NCBI RefSeq assembly: GCF_011030405.1 | Contig: NZ_JAAJTJ010000001.1 | Span: forward strand, 434,001 to 498,000 | Length of the DNA: 64,000 nucleotides | Direction: 5' to 3' | Source of the DNA: Parapedobacter sp. SGR-10 | GTDB lineage: Bacteria; Bacteroidota; Bacteroidia; Sphingobacteriales; Sphingobacteriaceae | Part shown: positions 44,470 through 55,097 of the stretch, in pieces | Layout: each line of letters starts with the position of its first letter | Numbering within the stretch: the first letter of the stretch is position 1 | The notes under the pieces: generated by a model | The model's input: only the letters and a program-made list of their open reading frames with translations | The model's database searches: none | What the model was told of the DNA's origin: nothing | Position numbers and translations under genes: made by a program

Positions 44470-46150
44470 CAAAGCGATTTTAAACAAGTACAGTCGCATC
44501 TTTACGCAGGACGAAACACAGCCTGCAGCGAAAGCCATGCTATACGGTATCGGACTGACCGATGCCGACATGGACAAAGGTCAAGTCGGTATTGCTAGTA
44601 TGGGTTACGATGGTAATACCTGCAATATGCACCTCAACGATTTGGCACAAGTGGTCAAAAAAGGTATTTGGGACAATGACTTGGTAGGTCTTACCTTTGG
44701 CACCATCGGTGTGAGTGACGGTATGAGCAATGGTACAGAAGGTATGCGCTACTCTTTGGTATCCCGTGATGTCATTGCAGATAGCATAGAGACCATCTGT
44801 GGCGGACAATACTATGATGGTGTAGTCGCGATCCCAGGTTGTGACAAGAATATGCCCGGAGCGATCATGGCTATGGCCAGACTCAATCGCCCTTCTATTA
44901 TGGTCTACGGTGGAACTATTGCACCCGGCTATTACAAAGGCGAAGAATTGAACATCGTGTCTGCTTTTGAAGCATTGGGTAAAAAAATTGCTGGTACGAT
45001 TTCCGATGAAGATTATGACGGTGTCATCCGCCACACTTGCCCGGGAGCTGGTGCTTGCGGAGGAATGTACACAGCCAATACTATGGCTTCTGCAATCGAG
45101 GCTTTGGGGATGAGTCTACCGTATTCGTCCTCCAATCCTGCTGTATCCGAAGAAAAGAAGAAAGAATGCTTTGAAACAGGTAAATATATACGCATCCTGT
45201 TGGAAAAGGATATCAAACCATCGGATATCATGACACGCAAAGCCTTCGAAAATGCCATGCGTCTGATTGTCGTCCTTGGTGGTTCGACCAATGCGGTACT
45301 CCACTTCATTGCTATTGGTCATTCCGTAGGCGTAGACATCACACCGGATGATTTTCAACGTATGTCCGACGAAACACCTGTATTGGCAGATTTCAAACCA
45401 TCAGGCAAATACTTGATGCAGGATCTCCACCAATATGGCGGTACACCTGCTGTCATGCGTTACTTATTAGACGAAGGACTCTTACACGGTGACTGCTTGA
45501 CAGTAACCGGAAAAACGGTCGCCGAAAACCTGGCAGATGTCAAATCCATCATGGATTACAATCAAGCTATCGTACAACCTTTGTCCAGCCCGATCAAAAA
45601 GACCGGGCACTTGCAAATCTTGTACGGCAATCTGGCAGAGCAAGGTTCGGTGGCCAAGATTTCGGGCAAAGAAGGAGAGAAATTCACCGGACCCGCCCGC
45701 GTATTCGATGGCGAGCAGGACTTGGCAAAAGGTATAGCTTCTGGACGTGTAAAATCCGGCGATGTTGTCGTCATCAAAAATGAAGGGCCAAAAGGTGCTC
45801 CGGGAATGCCAGAAATGCTGAAACCAACTTCCTTGATCATCGGTGCGGGCCTGGGTAAATCTGTCGCTTTGATTACCGATGGACGCTTCTCCGGTGGGAC
45901 ACACGGATTCGTCGTGGGACATATCACACCTGAAGCCTATGAAGGAGGACTGATCGGTCTGGTCGAAGACGATGACATCATCGAAATAGACGCCGTGAAC
46001 AATACGATCAATGTCAAGCTTTCGGATGAGGAAATCGCTAAACGCAGAGCAAACTGGCAACAGCCTGCACTGAAAGTAAGCAAAGGCGTCCTGTACAAAT
46101 ATGCCAAAACGGTAGCAAATGCTTCACAAGGTTGTGTGACGGATTTATAA
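44453..46150 (+). CDS. ilvD: Dihydroxy-acid dehydratase
   Basis: 565 aa. Iron-sulfur ligands C57 (GNTCNMH), C130 ([10 protein letters not shown]) and C202 ([13 protein letters not shown]). The C-terminal [19 protein letters not shown] is typical. Makes the 2-keto acids of the Ile/Val pathway. The cluster needs Fe-S assembly, for which sufBCD is in the same window. The start inside ilvE suggests coupled translation. Confidence 0.97.
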   Translation: MKSSSDKAILNKYSRIFTQDETQPAAKAMLYGIGLTDADMDKGQVGIASMGYDGNTCNMHLNDLAQVVKKGIWDNDLVGLTFGTIGVSDGMSNGTEGMRYSLVSRDVIADSIETICGGQYYDGVVAIPGCDKNMPGAIMAMARLNRPSIMVYGGTIAPGYYKGEELNIVSAFEALGKKIAGTISDEDYDGVIRHTCPGAGACGGMYTANTMASAIEALGMSLPYSSSNPAVSEEKKKECFETGKYIRILLEKDIKPSDIMTRKAFENAMRLIVVLGGSTNAVLHFIAIGHSVGVDITPDDFQRMSDETPVLADFKPSGKYLMQDLHQYGGTPAVMRYLLDEGLLHGDCLTVTGKTVAENLADVKSIMDYNQAIVQPLSSPIKKTGHLQILYGNLAEQGSVAKISGKEGEKFTGPARVFDGEQDLAKGIASGRVKSGDVVVIKNEGPKGAPGMPEMLKPTSLIIGAGLGKSVALITDGRFSGGTHGFVVGHITPEAYEGGLIGLVEDDDIIEIDAVNNTINVKLSDEEIAKRRANWQQPALKVSKGVLYKYAKTVANASQGCVTDL

Positions 46151-46269
46151 AAAAGAACAAAGATTAAAGAGCAAAGAACAAAGATTTCCGGTTAGTCTAT
46201 TGTCCTTGATCCTTGCTCCTTATTCCTTAATCTCAATACCCAATACTAACATCTCAATACTAATATAAA
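46151..46269. repeat. Fuzzy repeat spacer, ilvD-ilvB
   Basis: CAAAGA-rich words (AACAAAGATTAAAGAGCAAAG) are followed by their approximate complement (CTTGCTCCTTATTCCTTAATC) and ACTAACATCTCAATACTAA words. The same family is in the leuA-ilvA spacer (57507-57596). Confidence 0.65.
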
Positions 46270-48012
46270 ATGAGTACACTGGAAAAAACGGAAACAAAGG
46301 AAACCCAATCCACATTGGCCAATACACAGATCTCCGGATCTCAAGCCGTGTTGGAAGCGTTGATCCACGAAGGTGTGGATACTGTGTTTGGTTATCCAGG
46401 TGGTGCCATCATGCCTATTTACGATGCGCTGTATGACTACAACGACAAGCTAAAGCATATTTTGGTACGCCACGAGCAAGGTGGGATTCATGCCGCACAA
46501 GGGTATGCACGTACATCAGGACGTGTAGGTGTGGCTTTTGCGACAAGTGGTCCCGGCGCAACAAACCTGGTCACAGGTCTTGCCGATGCCATGATTGATA
46601 GTAATCCCATCGTCTGCATCACCGGACAAGTCTTTGCAGCTCTATTAGGAACCGATGCATTTCAGGAAACAGATGTCATCAACATCACGACACCCGTTAC
46701 CAAATGGAATTATCAGGTGACCGATGCAACCGAAATTCCCGAAGTACTTGCCAAAGCGTTCTATATCGCACAGACCGGACGTCCCGGCCCTGTATTGATC
46801 GATATTACCAAGAATGCGCAGATTCAGCTATTCGACTATAAAAGCTATGAGAAATGCAACCACGTACGTAGTTACAGGCCTGCCCCTATCGTACGCAGAG
46901 AATATGTCGAAGAGGCTGCTAAAGTCATCAATGAAGCAAAAAAACCTTTTGTTTTGTTTGGGCAAGGTATCATTCTCGGCAAAGCCGAGCAAGAATTTAA
47001 GGATTTCATCGAAAAAGGAGGCCTCCCTGCTGCAGCGACGGTCATGGGGCTGTCTGCATTGGAAACAGATCACCCGCTGCACGTGGGTATGTTGGGTATG
47101 CACGGCAATTATGCTCCTAATGTCATGACCAACTCTTGCGATGTACTCATCGCTGTAGGCATGCGTTTTGATGACCGGGTTACGGGCCGTCTGGACAAGT
47201 ATGCCAAGCAGGCAAAGGTGATCCATTTGGATATAGATCCTGCCGAGATCGACAAAAACGTCAAAACAACCGTACCGGTTTGGGGGGATTGTAAAGAAAC
47301 CTTACCTATGTTGACTGAATTGATCAACAAAGCCGATCACAGTGCTTGGTTGCAACAGTTCCGTGAATTGGAAAAAGAAGAGATAAAAGAAGTCATCTAC
47401 GACGAGCTCAATCCAACCTCTGACATCATGACCATGGGCGAAGTCGTCCGTGTACTGAATGAGCTAACTGGTGGTGACGCCGTCATCGTGACGGACGTAG
47501 GTCAACACCAAATGATTGCTTGCCGCTATGCTAAATTCAACAAGAGCAAATCCAACGTTACCTCCGGAGGGTTGGGGACTATGGGATTCGGATTGCCGGC
47601 AGCCATCGGTGCATGGTATGGAGCCCCTCATCGTGATATCATCGCCATCATTGGCGACGGAGGGTTTCAGATGACTTTGCAGGAACTTGGAACGATTATG
47701 CAATTCGGCGCTAAGGTCAAGATTCTGATCTTGAATAATAGTTTCTTAGGTATGGTAAGACAATGGCAACAATTGTTCAATGACAAACGTTACTCTTTTG
47801 TGAACATTACCAGCCCTGACTTTGTAGCCTTGGCCAAGTCTTATTATATTGAAGGCAACAAGATTTCGGATAGAAAAGATCTGGAACAAGCATTGAAAAC
47901 AATGTTGGATCATGATGGATCTTACCTATTGGAAGTCGTCGTAGGCAAAGAGAACAACGTGTTCCCCATGGTTGCACAAGGTACAGCCGTATCGGAAATT
48001 AGGTTAAAATAA
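46270..48012 (+). CDS. ilvB: Acetolactate synthase, large subunit
   Basis: 580 aa ThDP enzyme. N-terminal domain with VFGYPGGAIMPIYDAL and the catalytic Glu in VRHEQGGIHAAQGYAR. Central FAD domain (VGMRFDDRVTG). C-terminal ThDP-Mg motif GDGGFQMTLQELGTI with NNSFLGMVRQWQ. Condenses two pyruvates, or pyruvate with 2-oxobutyrate. Works with the ilvN subunit encoded next. Confidence 0.98.
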   Translation: MSTLEKTETKETQSTLANTQISGSQAVLEALIHEGVDTVFGYPGGAIMPIYDALYDYNDKLKHILVRHEQGGIHAAQGYARTSGRVGVAFATSGPGATNLVTGLADAMIDSNPIVCITGQVFAALLGTDAFQETDVINITTPVTKWNYQVTDATEIPEVLAKAFYIAQTGRPGPVLIDITKNAQIQLFDYKSYEKCNHVRSYRPAPIVRREYVEEAAKVINEAKKPFVLFGQGIILGKAEQEFKDFIEKGGLPAAATVMGLSALETDHPLHVGMLGMHGNYAPNVMTNSCDVLIAVGMRFDDRVTGRLDKYAKQAKVIHLDIDPAEIDKNVKTTVPVWGDCKETLPMLTELINKADHSAWLQQFRELEKEEIKEVIYDELNPTSDIMTMGEVVRVLNELTGGDAVIVTDVGQHQMIACRYAKFNKSKSNVTSGGLGTMGFGLPAAIGAWYGAPHRDIIAIIGDGGFQMTLQELGTIMQFGAKVKILILNNSFLGMVRQWQQLFNDKRYSFVNITSPDFVALAKSYYIEGNKISDRKDLEQALKTMLDHDGSYLLEVVVGKENNVFPMVAQGTAVSEIRLK

Positions 48013-48091
48013 GACAGCTGCAGGCTATAGGCAGTAAGCTTTAAGCAATTAGAGCCTATTGCCTAAGGCCTAGAACTTATAGCGTAAAACA
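48013..48091. repeat. Fuzzy repeat spacer, ilvB-ilvN
   Basis: GCAGGCTATAGGCAGTAAGC and GAGCCTATTGCCTAAGGCC form an imperfect inverted repeat with repeated TAAGC and GGC words. No gene. Confidence 0.5.
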
Positions 48092-48682
48092 ATGGAAAAA
48101 CAAGAATACACCATCACCATATACACAGAGAATTCTATCGGTATGATAGGACGTATCTCGGGCATCTTCTCCAGAAGAAAGATCAATATCGAAAGCTTGA
48201 ACACCTCCCCTTCAGAAGTCGAAGGTATCCACCGTTTTACGATTCTGATTACCGAATCGGAAGAAGTGGCACGCAAACTTTGCCGTCAGATCGAAAAACA
48301 AGTGGAAGTGTTGAAAGCTTACTACAATACCAACGATGAACTGATCTGGCAGGAGCAGGCACTGTACAAAGTACCTGCGGACGTGATTGCTGAAAAAGCC
48401 TATGTCGAACGGTTGCTACGCCAATACGGAGCCAATGTGGTCGTCATCCGTAATGACTATATTGTCTTCGAGACAGCAGGGCATCGCGAAGAAATAGACC
48501 GCTTGACAGAAGAGCTCGGTAAATATAGCCTGATCGAATTTGTCCGTGGAGCACGTATCGCCATCATCAAAGACAGCGCCGGCTTTCACAGCAAATTAAA
48601 GCAGTTCGAAAAAGAGGAGCCCTCTCCGGAAGTGATAGAAAATGAGTTCTTGGACCAACAGGATAAGGTGTTTACGATGTAA
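48092..48682 (+). CDS. ilvN: Acetolactate synthase, small regulatory subunit
   Basis: 196 aa. N-terminal ACT domain (YTITIYTENSIGMIGRISGIF, with NIESLNTSPSEVEGIHRFTI) and the C-terminal ALS_ss domain (VIRNDYIVFETAGHREEID, IEFVRGARIAI). Activates the large subunit and confers valine feedback inhibition. The region after the ACT domain is a little longer than in E. coli IlvH. Confidence 0.95.
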   Translation: MEKQEYTITIYTENSIGMIGRISGIFSRRKINIESLNTSPSEVEGIHRFTILITESEEVARKLCRQIEKQVEVLKAYYNTNDELIWQEQALYKVPADVIAEKAYVERLLRQYGANVVVIRNDYIVFETAGHREEIDRLTEELGKYSLIEFVRGARIAIIKDSAGFHSKLKQFEKEEPSPEVIENEFLDQQDKVFTM

Positions 48683-48755
48683 GTAAGGGTTTAAAAGTTT
48701 AAGGTTCAAAGTTTAAAGTTACTGACAACTGATCACTGACTACTGACAACTAAAC
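48683..48755. repeat. Fuzzy repeat spacer, ilvN-dinB
   Basis: Two low-complexity zones: GTTTAAAAGTTTAAGG / CAAAGTTTAAAG, then ACTGACAACTGATCACTGAC / ACTACTGACAACT. The second kind recurs at 50771 and 55130. Confidence 0.65.
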
Positions 48756-49223
48756 ATGAAAGAAACATTCAAATACATCATCCAAGCACGCAAAGCCTTT
48801 ATTGAGCTTGTCGATGGACTTAGTTTGGAGCAATTAAACCACATTCCCGATGGATTCAACAACAATATCATCTGGAATTTTGGTCATATCGTCGTTGCCA
48901 CACAAGGATTGTGCTACCTGCGTACAGGGGTGAGACCCGACTATACGATCAAGTACGGGCCTGCTTACACCAAGGGGACAAAACCCACGTACACCGTGTC
49001 ACAAGAGGAAGTTGAAGACCTGAAAGCATTGGCTATCCAAACAATTGAACAGATCGAAAAGGATTACCAGGCAGGAATCTTCAAGGAAATCACACCTTTT
49101 GAGACCAGCACCTACAACGAAGTGATGCCGACCATCGAGGATGTCGTCATCACCTCGGCAGGCCATGACAATCTGCATTTCGGCTATGCGTTGGCACAAA
49201 GAAGGATAATATTAACACCGTAG
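48756..49223 (+). CDS. DinB-family metal-binding protein
   Basis: 155 aa four-helix DinB/YfiT-like fold. The usual three metal-binding histidines appear: H44 (WNFGHIV), H137 and H141 (SAGHDNLHFGYA). The family includes thiol transferases and stress proteins; many members are uncharacterised. It sits between ilvN and ilvC. Its stop codon TAG is the first TAG of a GTAGAGACGC palindrome. Confidence 0.85.
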   Translation: MKETFKYIIQARKAFIELVDGLSLEQLNHIPDGFNNNIIWNFGHIVVATQGLCYLRTGVRPDYTIKYGPAYTKGTKPTYTVSQEEVEDLKALAIQTIEQIEKDYQAGIFKEITPFETSTYNEVMPTIEDVVITSAGHDNLHFGYALAQRRIILTP

Positions 49224-49247
49224 AGACGCAAAATTTTGCGTCTCTAC
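49220..49247. repeat. GTAGAGACGC palindrome, dinB-ilvC
   Basis: Perfect 28-base palindrome. Bases 49221-49223 are the dinB stop codon. Confidence 0.85.
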
Positions 49248-49288
49248 ATTAAAACAACGTAATCAACATAAAAAAACAAAAACATACA

Positions 49289-50770
49289 ATGGCAAATTAT
49301 TTCAACACATTACCGCTCAGAGAGCAACTAATCCAATTAGGACAAGCAGAATTTATGGATTCATCAGAGTTTGCTGATGGCGTAAATGCTTTGAAAGGTA
49401 AAAAAATCGTAATCGTAGGGGCAGGTGCACAAGGCCTTAACCAAGGTCTCAACTTGAGAGACAGCGGACTGGACGTATCTTACGCTTTACGTAAAGAAGC
49501 TATTGAAGAAAAAAGAGCATCCTGGAAGAATGCAACTGACAACAACTTCACGGTAGGAACTTACGAAGAGTTGATTCCTAGTGCAGACTTGGTCATCAAC
49601 CTTACTCCCGACAAGCAGCATACAGCGGTGGTCAATGCCGTCATGCCTTTGATGAAACAAGGCGCTACATTGTCATATTCCCACGGATTCAACATCGTAG
49701 AAGAAGGCATGCAGATCCGTAAGGATTTGACCGTCATCATGGTTGCACCTAAATCTCCGGGATCAGAGGTACGTGCAGAATATTTGAGAGGTTTTGGTGT
49801 ACCGACTTTGATCGCCGTACACCCGGAGAATGACCCTCAAGGTAAAGGTTGGGCCGAAGCAAAAGCCTATTGTGTAGGCATAGGTGGTCACCGTGCAGGT
49901 GTATTGAAATCATCTTTTGTTGCTGAGGTAAAATCCGATTTGATGGGTGAGCAAACAATCCTTTGTGGCCTGTTGCAGACTGGCTCTATCCTGTCTTTTG
50001 ACAAGATGATCGAAAAAGGTATTGATGCAGGTTATGCCTCAAAACTGGTTCAATACGGTGTTGAAGTCATTACAGAGGCCTTAAAACACGGTGGTGTGAG
50101 CGGTATGATGGATCGCCTGAGCAACCCTGCCAAGATCAAGGCTTTCGAGCTGTCCGAGGAACTGAAAGACATCATGCGTCCCTTGTTCCAAAAACACCAG
50201 GACGACATCATGTCCGGCGAATTTAGCCGTACCATGATGATTGACTGGGCCAACGGAGATGCCAACTTATTGAAATGGAGAGCCGAAACGGGGGAGACCG
50301 CTTTCGAAAAATCTACCGCAGGTGATGTAAAGATCGGTGAGCAAGAATATTTCGACAATTACTTACTGATGGTAGCCTTTGTACGTGCCGGTGTAGAATT
50401 GGCCTTCGAGGTTATGGTAGAAGCAGGTATCAAACCCGAATCCGCTTACTACGAATCACTGCACGAAACACCGTTGATCGCCAACACAATCGCTCGTAAA
50501 AAACTATTCGAAATGAACCGTGTTATTTCAGACACAGCAGAATACGGCTGTTATTTGTTCGATCAAGCCTGTAAGCCTTTGTTGGCAGACTTCATGAAAA
50601 AAATCGATACAGATGTAGTCGGCAAAAACTTCAACGAAGGCAAAGACAGTGCGGTAGACAACATTAAGTTGGTACAAGTCAATGAGATTTTACGCAACCA
50701 CCCTGTTGAGATCGTAGGCACACGCTTACGTAAAGCGATGACCGCTATGAAAGCGATTAAGACAGTGTAA
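49289..50770 (+). CDS. ilvC: Ketol-acid reductoisomerase (class II)
   Basis: 493 aa, the long class II form. Rossmann motif [20 protein letters not shown], substrate-loop [36 protein letters not shown], and two C-terminal knotted helical domains ([28 protein letters not shown]). Converts acetohydroxy acids to dihydroxy acids with NADPH and Mg. Confidence 0.97.
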   Translation: MANYFNTLPLREQLIQLGQAEFMDSSEFADGVNALKGKKIVIVGAGAQGLNQGLNLRDSGLDVSYALRKEAIEEKRASWKNATDNNFTVGTYEELIPSADLVINLTPDKQHTAVVNAVMPLMKQGATLSYSHGFNIVEEGMQIRKDLTVIMVAPKSPGSEVRAEYLRGFGVPTLIAVHPENDPQGKGWAEAKAYCVGIGGHRAGVLKSSFVAEVKSDLMGEQTILCGLLQTGSILSFDKMIEKGIDAGYASKLVQYGVEVITEALKHGGVSGMMDRLSNPAKIKAFELSEELKDIMRPLFQKHQDDIMSGEFSRTMMIDWANGDANLLKWRAETGETAFEKSTAGDVKIGEQEYFDNYLLMVAFVRAGVELAFEVMVEAGIKPESAYYESLHETPLIANTIARKKLFEMNRVISDTAEYGCYLFDQACKPLLADFMKKIDTDVVGKNFNEGKDSAVDNIKLVQVNEILRNHPVEIVGTRLRKAMTAMKAIKTV

Positions 50771-50778
50771 TAGTTATC

Positions 50779-50820
50779 AGTGGACAGTGTTCAGTTGGTC
50801 AGTACTGATTACTGTCCACT
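50779..50820. repeat. Hairpin in ilvC-leuC spacer
   Basis: AGTGGACAGT (50779-50788) pairs with ACTGTCCACT (50811-50820); between them are fuzzy CAGTTGGTCAGTACTGATT words of the ACTGACAACTGA type. Confidence 0.7.
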
Positions 50821-50851
50821 GACGACTGACCACTAAAAAAGAAGAGAGAAA

Positions 50852-52258
50852 ATGGGAAAAACATTAGTAGAAAAAATTTGGGATGCACACGTTGTCAAGA
50901 GTCAGGAAGGATTTCCGGATATTCTATATATCGATACACACCTGATTCATGAAGTGACTTCGCCACAGGCATTTGATGGTCTTCGAAAAAGAGGTCTTTC
51001 TGTTTTTCGTCCACAGCAAACTGTAGCTACGGCAGACCACAACGTGCCTACATTAAATCAACATCTACCCATCCAGGAAGAGCTTTCGCGCTATCAGGTG
51101 GATATGTTAACCAAGAATACCAAAGAATTTGGCATCGAACTTTACGGCTTGGGCCACCCATATCAAGGGATTGTACACGTGATCGGACCTGAATTGGGTA
51201 TCACCCTACCGGGCAAAACGATGGTATGTGGCGATAGCCACACTTCTACACATGGTGCATTCGGAGCGATAGCCTTTGGTATCGGTACTTCACAGGTAGA
51301 GCAAGTGTTTGCGACACAATGCCTCTTGCAGCAAAAACCCAAAACGATGAAAATCGAAGTCAATGGCGAGTTGGGCAAAGGTGTAGGTGCAAAGGATATT
51401 ATCTTATATGTTATCTCAAAAATAACCGCCGCCGGTGGCACGGGCTATTTTGTAGAATTTGCAGGTTCAGCGATCCGCTCATTAAGCATGGAAGGCCGCA
51501 TGACCGTTTGCAACATGAGCATCGAGATGGGTGCTCGCGGTGGATTGATCGCCCCTGACCAGACCACCTTTGATTATATCTACGGTCGCGAATTTGCTCC
51601 CCAAGGCGAGAAATGGGATGAAGCACTGACATACTGGCAAACACTCTATTCAGACGAAGATGCACAATTTGACGAAGTATTGGTATTTGACGCAGCCGAT
51701 ATCCAACCAATGATTACCTACGGTACAAATCCGGGTATGGGTATAGGGGTGACTGAACATATTCCTACGACAGCTTCGCAGCCGGAAAGCGAACAACCGT
51801 CCTACAAAAAGGCATTGGATTATATGGGTTTCCATGATGGTGAAAAAGTGCTGGACAAGCCTGTAGATTATGTTTTCATCGGAAGCTGTACCAATTCCCG
51901 TATCGAAGACCTTCGTCAGGTAGCCGCATTCGTACAGGGCAAACAGAAAGCCGAAAACGTGGAAGTATGGATTGTACCGGGATCAAAGCAGGTTGAAGCA
52001 CAGGCAAAAAAAGAAGGTATAGACAAGATTTTCGAAGAAGCAGGTTTTATGTTGCGTGAGCCGGGTTGCTCGGCTTGTCTGGGTATGAACGAAGACAAAA
52101 TCCCTGCGGGAAAATACTGTGTATCTACGTCTAATCGTAACTTCGAAGGCCGTCAAGGCCCAAATGCTCGCACCATGCTGGTCAGTCCGTTGACTGCCGC
52201 AGCCGCGGCCATTACCGGCAAGGTTGTGGATGTGAGAGAGCTGTTGTCAGAATCATGA
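50852..52258 (+). CDS. leuC: 3-isopropylmalate dehydratase, large subunit
   Basis: 468 aa aconitase-family enzyme. [20 protein letters not shown], the [4Fe-4S] cysteines in [13 protein letters not shown] and [14 protein letters not shown], and [13 protein letters not shown]. Forms a heterodimer with LeuD to isomerise 2-isopropylmalate to 3-isopropylmalate. Confidence 0.98.
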   Translation: MGKTLVEKIWDAHVVKSQEGFPDILYIDTHLIHEVTSPQAFDGLRKRGLSVFRPQQTVATADHNVPTLNQHLPIQEELSRYQVDMLTKNTKEFGIELYGLGHPYQGIVHVIGPELGITLPGKTMVCGDSHTSTHGAFGAIAFGIGTSQVEQVFATQCLLQQKPKTMKIEVNGELGKGVGAKDIILYVISKITAAGGTGYFVEFAGSAIRSLSMEGRMTVCNMSIEMGARGGLIAPDQTTFDYIYGREFAPQGEKWDEALTYWQTLYSDEDAQFDEVLVFDAADIQPMITYGTNPGMGIGVTEHIPTTASQPESEQPSYKKALDYMGFHDGEKVLDKPVDYVFIGSCTNSRIEDLRQVAAFVQGKQKAENVEVWIVPGSKQVEAQAKKEGIDKIFEEAGFMLREPGCSACLGMNEDKIPAGKYCVSTSNRNFEGRQGPNARTMLVSPLTAAAAAITGKVVDVRELLSES

Positions 52259-52271
52259 TTCTTGTAATTAA

Positions 52272-52745
52272 ATGATGAAGAAACAAAACAAATTGGAATT
52301 TAAGCCGTACAATCGCAAACTTTTGGGAGATGTGGACAAAAAGGCTTTTCAGACGATGCTTCGTTTTGAGGAGTACCTTGCGCAAACTTCACTTTCCAAA
52401 ATACACGCTGAATTAATCAAAATCAGAGTGTCACAGATCAACGGTTGTTCGTACTGCATCGACAAGCATATCCAGGATGCCATCCAATATGGTGAAGACC
52501 ATAGGCGTATCCATTTGTTGTCCGTATGGCATGAAGTTTCTTGTTTTTCCAAAGAAGAACGGGCAATATTGGCTTTATGTGATTGCATCACGCTCATTCA
52601 TCAACAAGGTGTACCGGACGATGTATACGACCAAGCTCTGGAAGTTTTGGGCCAACAATATTTCACGGAAGTGATGATGGCTATCATCGCGATGAATGCC
52701 TGGAACAGAGTTGGAATAACAACCGGAAGGTTACCAGAAATTTAA
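52272..52745 (+). CDS. AhpD-like carboxymuconolactone decarboxylase-family protein
   Basis: 157 aa. AhpD core INGCSYCIDKH with the CxxC pair C59/C62 and H66, as in alkylhydroperoxidase D-type proteins. Likely a thiol-dependent peroxidase or reductase. It lies 13 bases after leuC and 6 bases before leuD, so it is firmly within the leu transcript and may protect the oxygen-sensitive LeuC cluster; that role is inferred. Confidence 0.88.
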   Translation: MMKKQNKLEFKPYNRKLLGDVDKKAFQTMLRFEEYLAQTSLSKIHAELIKIRVSQINGCSYCIDKHIQDAIQYGEDHRRIHLLSVWHEVSCFSKEERAILALCDCITLIHQQGVPDDVYDQALEVLGQQYFTEVMMAIIAMNAWNRVGITTGRLPEI

Positions 52746-52751
52746 TGAAAA

Positions 52752-53354
52752 ATGAAAAAATTTGAAAAATTAACATCAAGGGTAGTACCCCTACCTATTG
52801 AAAATATCGATACCGACCAGATTATCCCTGCTCGTTTCCTCAAGGCAACGACACGCGAAGGATTTGGCGACAACCTGTTCCGCGACTGGCGTTTTGATAG
52901 CGACAATCAGCCGAAAGCCGATTTCGTCATGAACGATCCGACCTATTCAGGTAAGATACTTGTGGCCGGAAAGAATTTCGGTTGCGGTTCATCACGTGAA
53001 CACGCTGCTTGGGCGATACAAGACTACGGCTTTGATGTTGTGATCAGCTCTTTCTTTGCGGACATCTTCAAAGGCAACGCCCTGAACAATGGCGTACTGC
53101 CTATCACGGTGCCAGATGCTTTTTTAGAAAAAATATTCGAAACAGTTTTTGCCAATCCAAATGCAGGGCTCACGGTCGATTTGGAAGCACAAACAGTAAC
53201 GATCAACGACACTGGAGATAACTTCGAATTTGAGATCAACGCATACAAAAAATCCTGCTTGATCAATGGCTACGACGATATCGATTTTATCCTCAGCCAC
53301 AAAGCAGAGATCGAAGAATTTGAAAGAACAAGACCTTTTTCGTTTTACAGGTAG
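52752..53354 (+). CDS. leuD: 3-isopropylmalate dehydratase, small subunit
   Basis: 200 aa. [20 protein letters not shown] and the swivel-domain [21 protein letters not shown] are diagnostic of LeuD. Partner of LeuC. Its TAG stop is part of the following palindrome. Confidence 0.98.
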   Translation: MKKFEKLTSRVVPLPIENIDTDQIIPARFLKATTREGFGDNLFRDWRFDSDNQPKADFVMNDPTYSGKILVAGKNFGCGSSREHAAWAIQDYGFDVVISSFFADIFKGNALNNGVLPITVPDAFLEKIFETVFANPNAGLTVDLEAQTVTINDTGDNFEFEINAYKKSCLINGYDDIDFILSHKAEIEEFERTRPFSFYR

Positions 53355-53378
53355 AGACGCAATGCATTGCGTCTCTAC
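53351..53378. repeat. GTAGAGACGC palindrome, leuD-ABC
   Basis: Perfect 28-base palindrome with the same core as the 58-bp element at 41215. Bases 53352-53354 are the leuD stop codon. Confidence 0.85.
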
Positions 53379-53381
53379 AAC

Positions 53382-54845
53382 ATGATACAAATGACAGAAC
53401 CTTTTGTGCATATCGACCAACTGACCATTCAATACCCACCTAAGATGGTATTGAACGATCTTTCATGGACAATCAACAAAGGGGAAAACTATGTCTTGGG
53501 AGGCAAAAGCGGTACGGGAAAAACAACCTTGGCAAAAGCCATTGCAGGATTAATACCTAGTGATGGCCGCGTGAGCATTCATTTTGACCCTACGCTTCCT
53601 TTGTCCCCAAAAGTGCACTACATCAGCAATTGGTATCAATTTACCAATCTGGAAGGAGATCGCAACTTCTACTATCAGCAACGCTACAACCGTCATCAAG
53701 GACAAGATACGCTGACCGTCAAAGCTGAACTGGAACATTTTGCCGAACAAGAAAACCTGGACTTTGCCGATATTGCGGACAAGGTCGTCGAGATCGGTTT
53801 CGAAAATGTACAGCAGTCGCAGTTGATCGAGCTATCCAGTGGCGAACATAAAAAACTCCAATTGGTCAAAGGTCTCTGGCTAAAACCCCAGCTCCTCATT
53901 ATTGATGAACCTTATACCGGTCTGGATGCCCGGTCAAGAGTAGTGTTGAACGACTGGCTGGACGAGTTGGCAAAGGAAGGCGTTCAACTTATCCTGATCA
54001 CCAACGACCAAAAACTGCCTTCGACTATCAACAGATTTGCCTATATTGCAGAAGACAGCCGATTAATAAACGTGCATGGTGCTTTAGACTTTCCAAAGGA
54101 TAACAAACGTCAAAAAAAGAAACTTCCCGAATTCTTGAAAGAAGTACCACAGACGGATTATGACATCATAGCACAATTAAATAATATCCATATCCGTTAT
54201 GGAGATAAAGAGGTGCTGAAAAATATCTCTTGGGAAATCAAGGTCGGCGAAAAATGGTTGTTGCAAGGGCCCAACGGGTCTGGTAAGTCTACCCTATTGA
54301 GCCTGATCAACGGTGACCACCCACAAGCTTATGGACACGATATTACGTTGTTTGGCAACAAGAGAGGCTCTGGGGAGAGCATTTGGGATATCAAGGCCAA
54401 GATTGGGATGATTTCTCCCGAAATGCATTGGTATTTCGATCAAAATGCAACCGTATGGCATACGATCGCATCGGGTTTTTACGACAGTATCGGGTGGTTT
54501 ATCGATGTAAAGTTTCAGGAGAAAAAACAAATAATAGAATTATTAGAATTTTTCGATTTAATAAAACATAAAGACGAATTACTGCACACATTACCTTTGG
54601 GCAAACAAAGACTTGCTATGTTAGCAAGGACCATTATCAAAAATCCTCCCCTATTGGTATTGGACGAACCGTGCCAGGGGCTGGACAGTGAGCAGACAAA
54701 ATATTTCAATGATGTGGTAGATGAGTTGGCACAGCACGGCAAGACGTTAATATATGTCGGGCATTACGAAAGTCAGTTGCCCTCTTGCATCGAACACAGG
54801 ATTGTATTGGAAAAAGGTGAGGTGATGACGAATGTGGGAATTTGA
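53382..54845 (+). CDS. Twin-domain ABC ATPase (ModF-like)
   Basis: 487 aa from the ATG at 53382; 53391 is also possible, and a TTG at 53367 lies inside the repeat. Two nucleotide-binding domains: Walker A GGKSGTGKTTLA and GPNGSGKSTLLS, Walker B LLIIDEPYTGLD and LLVLDEPCQGLD, signature LSSGEHKKLQ in the first and a weaker LPLGKQRLAML in the second. No membrane segments. Resembles the ModF/PhrA group, whose role is poorly known. It separates leuD from leuB. Confidence 0.85.
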   Translation: MIQMTEPFVHIDQLTIQYPPKMVLNDLSWTINKGENYVLGGKSGTGKTTLAKAIAGLIPSDGRVSIHFDPTLPLSPKVHYISNWYQFTNLEGDRNFYYQQRYNRHQGQDTLTVKAELEHFAEQENLDFADIADKVVEIGFENVQQSQLIELSSGEHKKLQLVKGLWLKPQLLIIDEPYTGLDARSRVVLNDWLDELAKEGVQLILITNDQKLPSTINRFAYIAEDSRLINVHGALDFPKDNKRQKKKLPEFLKEVPQTDYDIIAQLNNIHIRYGDKEVLKNISWEIKVGEKWLLQGPNGSGKSTLLSLINGDHPQAYGHDITLFGNKRGSGESIWDIKAKIGMISPEMHWYFDQNATVWHTIASGFYDSIGWFIDVKFQEKKQIIELLEFFDLIKHKDELLHTLPLGKQRLAMLARTIIKNPPLLVLDEPCQGLDSEQTKYFNDVVDELAQHGKTLIYVGHYESQLPSCIEHRIVLEKGEVMTNVGI

Positions 54846-54861
54846 AGATGGTCTCATGTTT

Positions 54862-54926
54862 TGTCATTCCGACGATAGGAGGAATCTATCCTGAATGTAT
54901 AGATGTCTCGTATCCTCGACATGACA
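54862..54926. repeat. TGTCATTCCGACGA-type inverted repeat, copy 1
   Basis: TGTCATTCCGACGATAGGAG through GGAATCTATC and on to TCGACATGACA; ends are complementary. A second copy is at 61189-61257. Part of the 54846-55174 gap, which holds four repeat elements and no gene. Confidence 0.75.
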
Positions 54927-54946
54927 AAAAACGGTTTGTCTTCGAT

Positions 54947-55003
54947 GAACATAAAATTGTATTGGAAAAAGGTAAGGTAATTATAAATGTGAGGATTTGA
55001 AAA
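54947..55003 (+). pseudogene. Duplicated 3' end of the ABC gene
   Basis: About 57 bases match 54792-54848, the last codons of the ABC ATPase, at an offset of 155. Both copies encode EH-IVLEKG-V---V-I then TGA in the same frame. Differences are scattered point changes without frameshift. The 98 bases between the copies hold the TGTCATTCCGACGA element. Confidence 0.75.
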
Positions 55004-55005
55004 TT

Positions 55006-55084
55006 CGTCATTGCGAGGAGGCACAAAGACAGCTGCAAAGCAAACTTATAATATACAAAAGATTGCTTCGCCCTCACAATGACC
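55006..55084. repeat. CATTGCGAGG-type inverted repeat
   Basis: CGTCATTGCGAGGAGGCACA with a distal AGATTGCTTCGCCCTCACAA complement. The element type (CATTGCGAGGAGGC / AAGCAATCTT) is widespread in bacterial genomes. Confidence 0.7.
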
Positions 55085-55097
55085 TGACTAAAAAGAT

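Noticed and set aside
45482..46060. 192-aa frame opposite ilvD
   Set aside because: Shadow of ilvD codon structure; no recognisable features.
53367..53381. Longer N-terminus of the ABC ATPase starting at TTG
   Set aside because: It would lie inside the GTAGAGACGC palindrome, and good ATG codons follow at 53382 and 53391.
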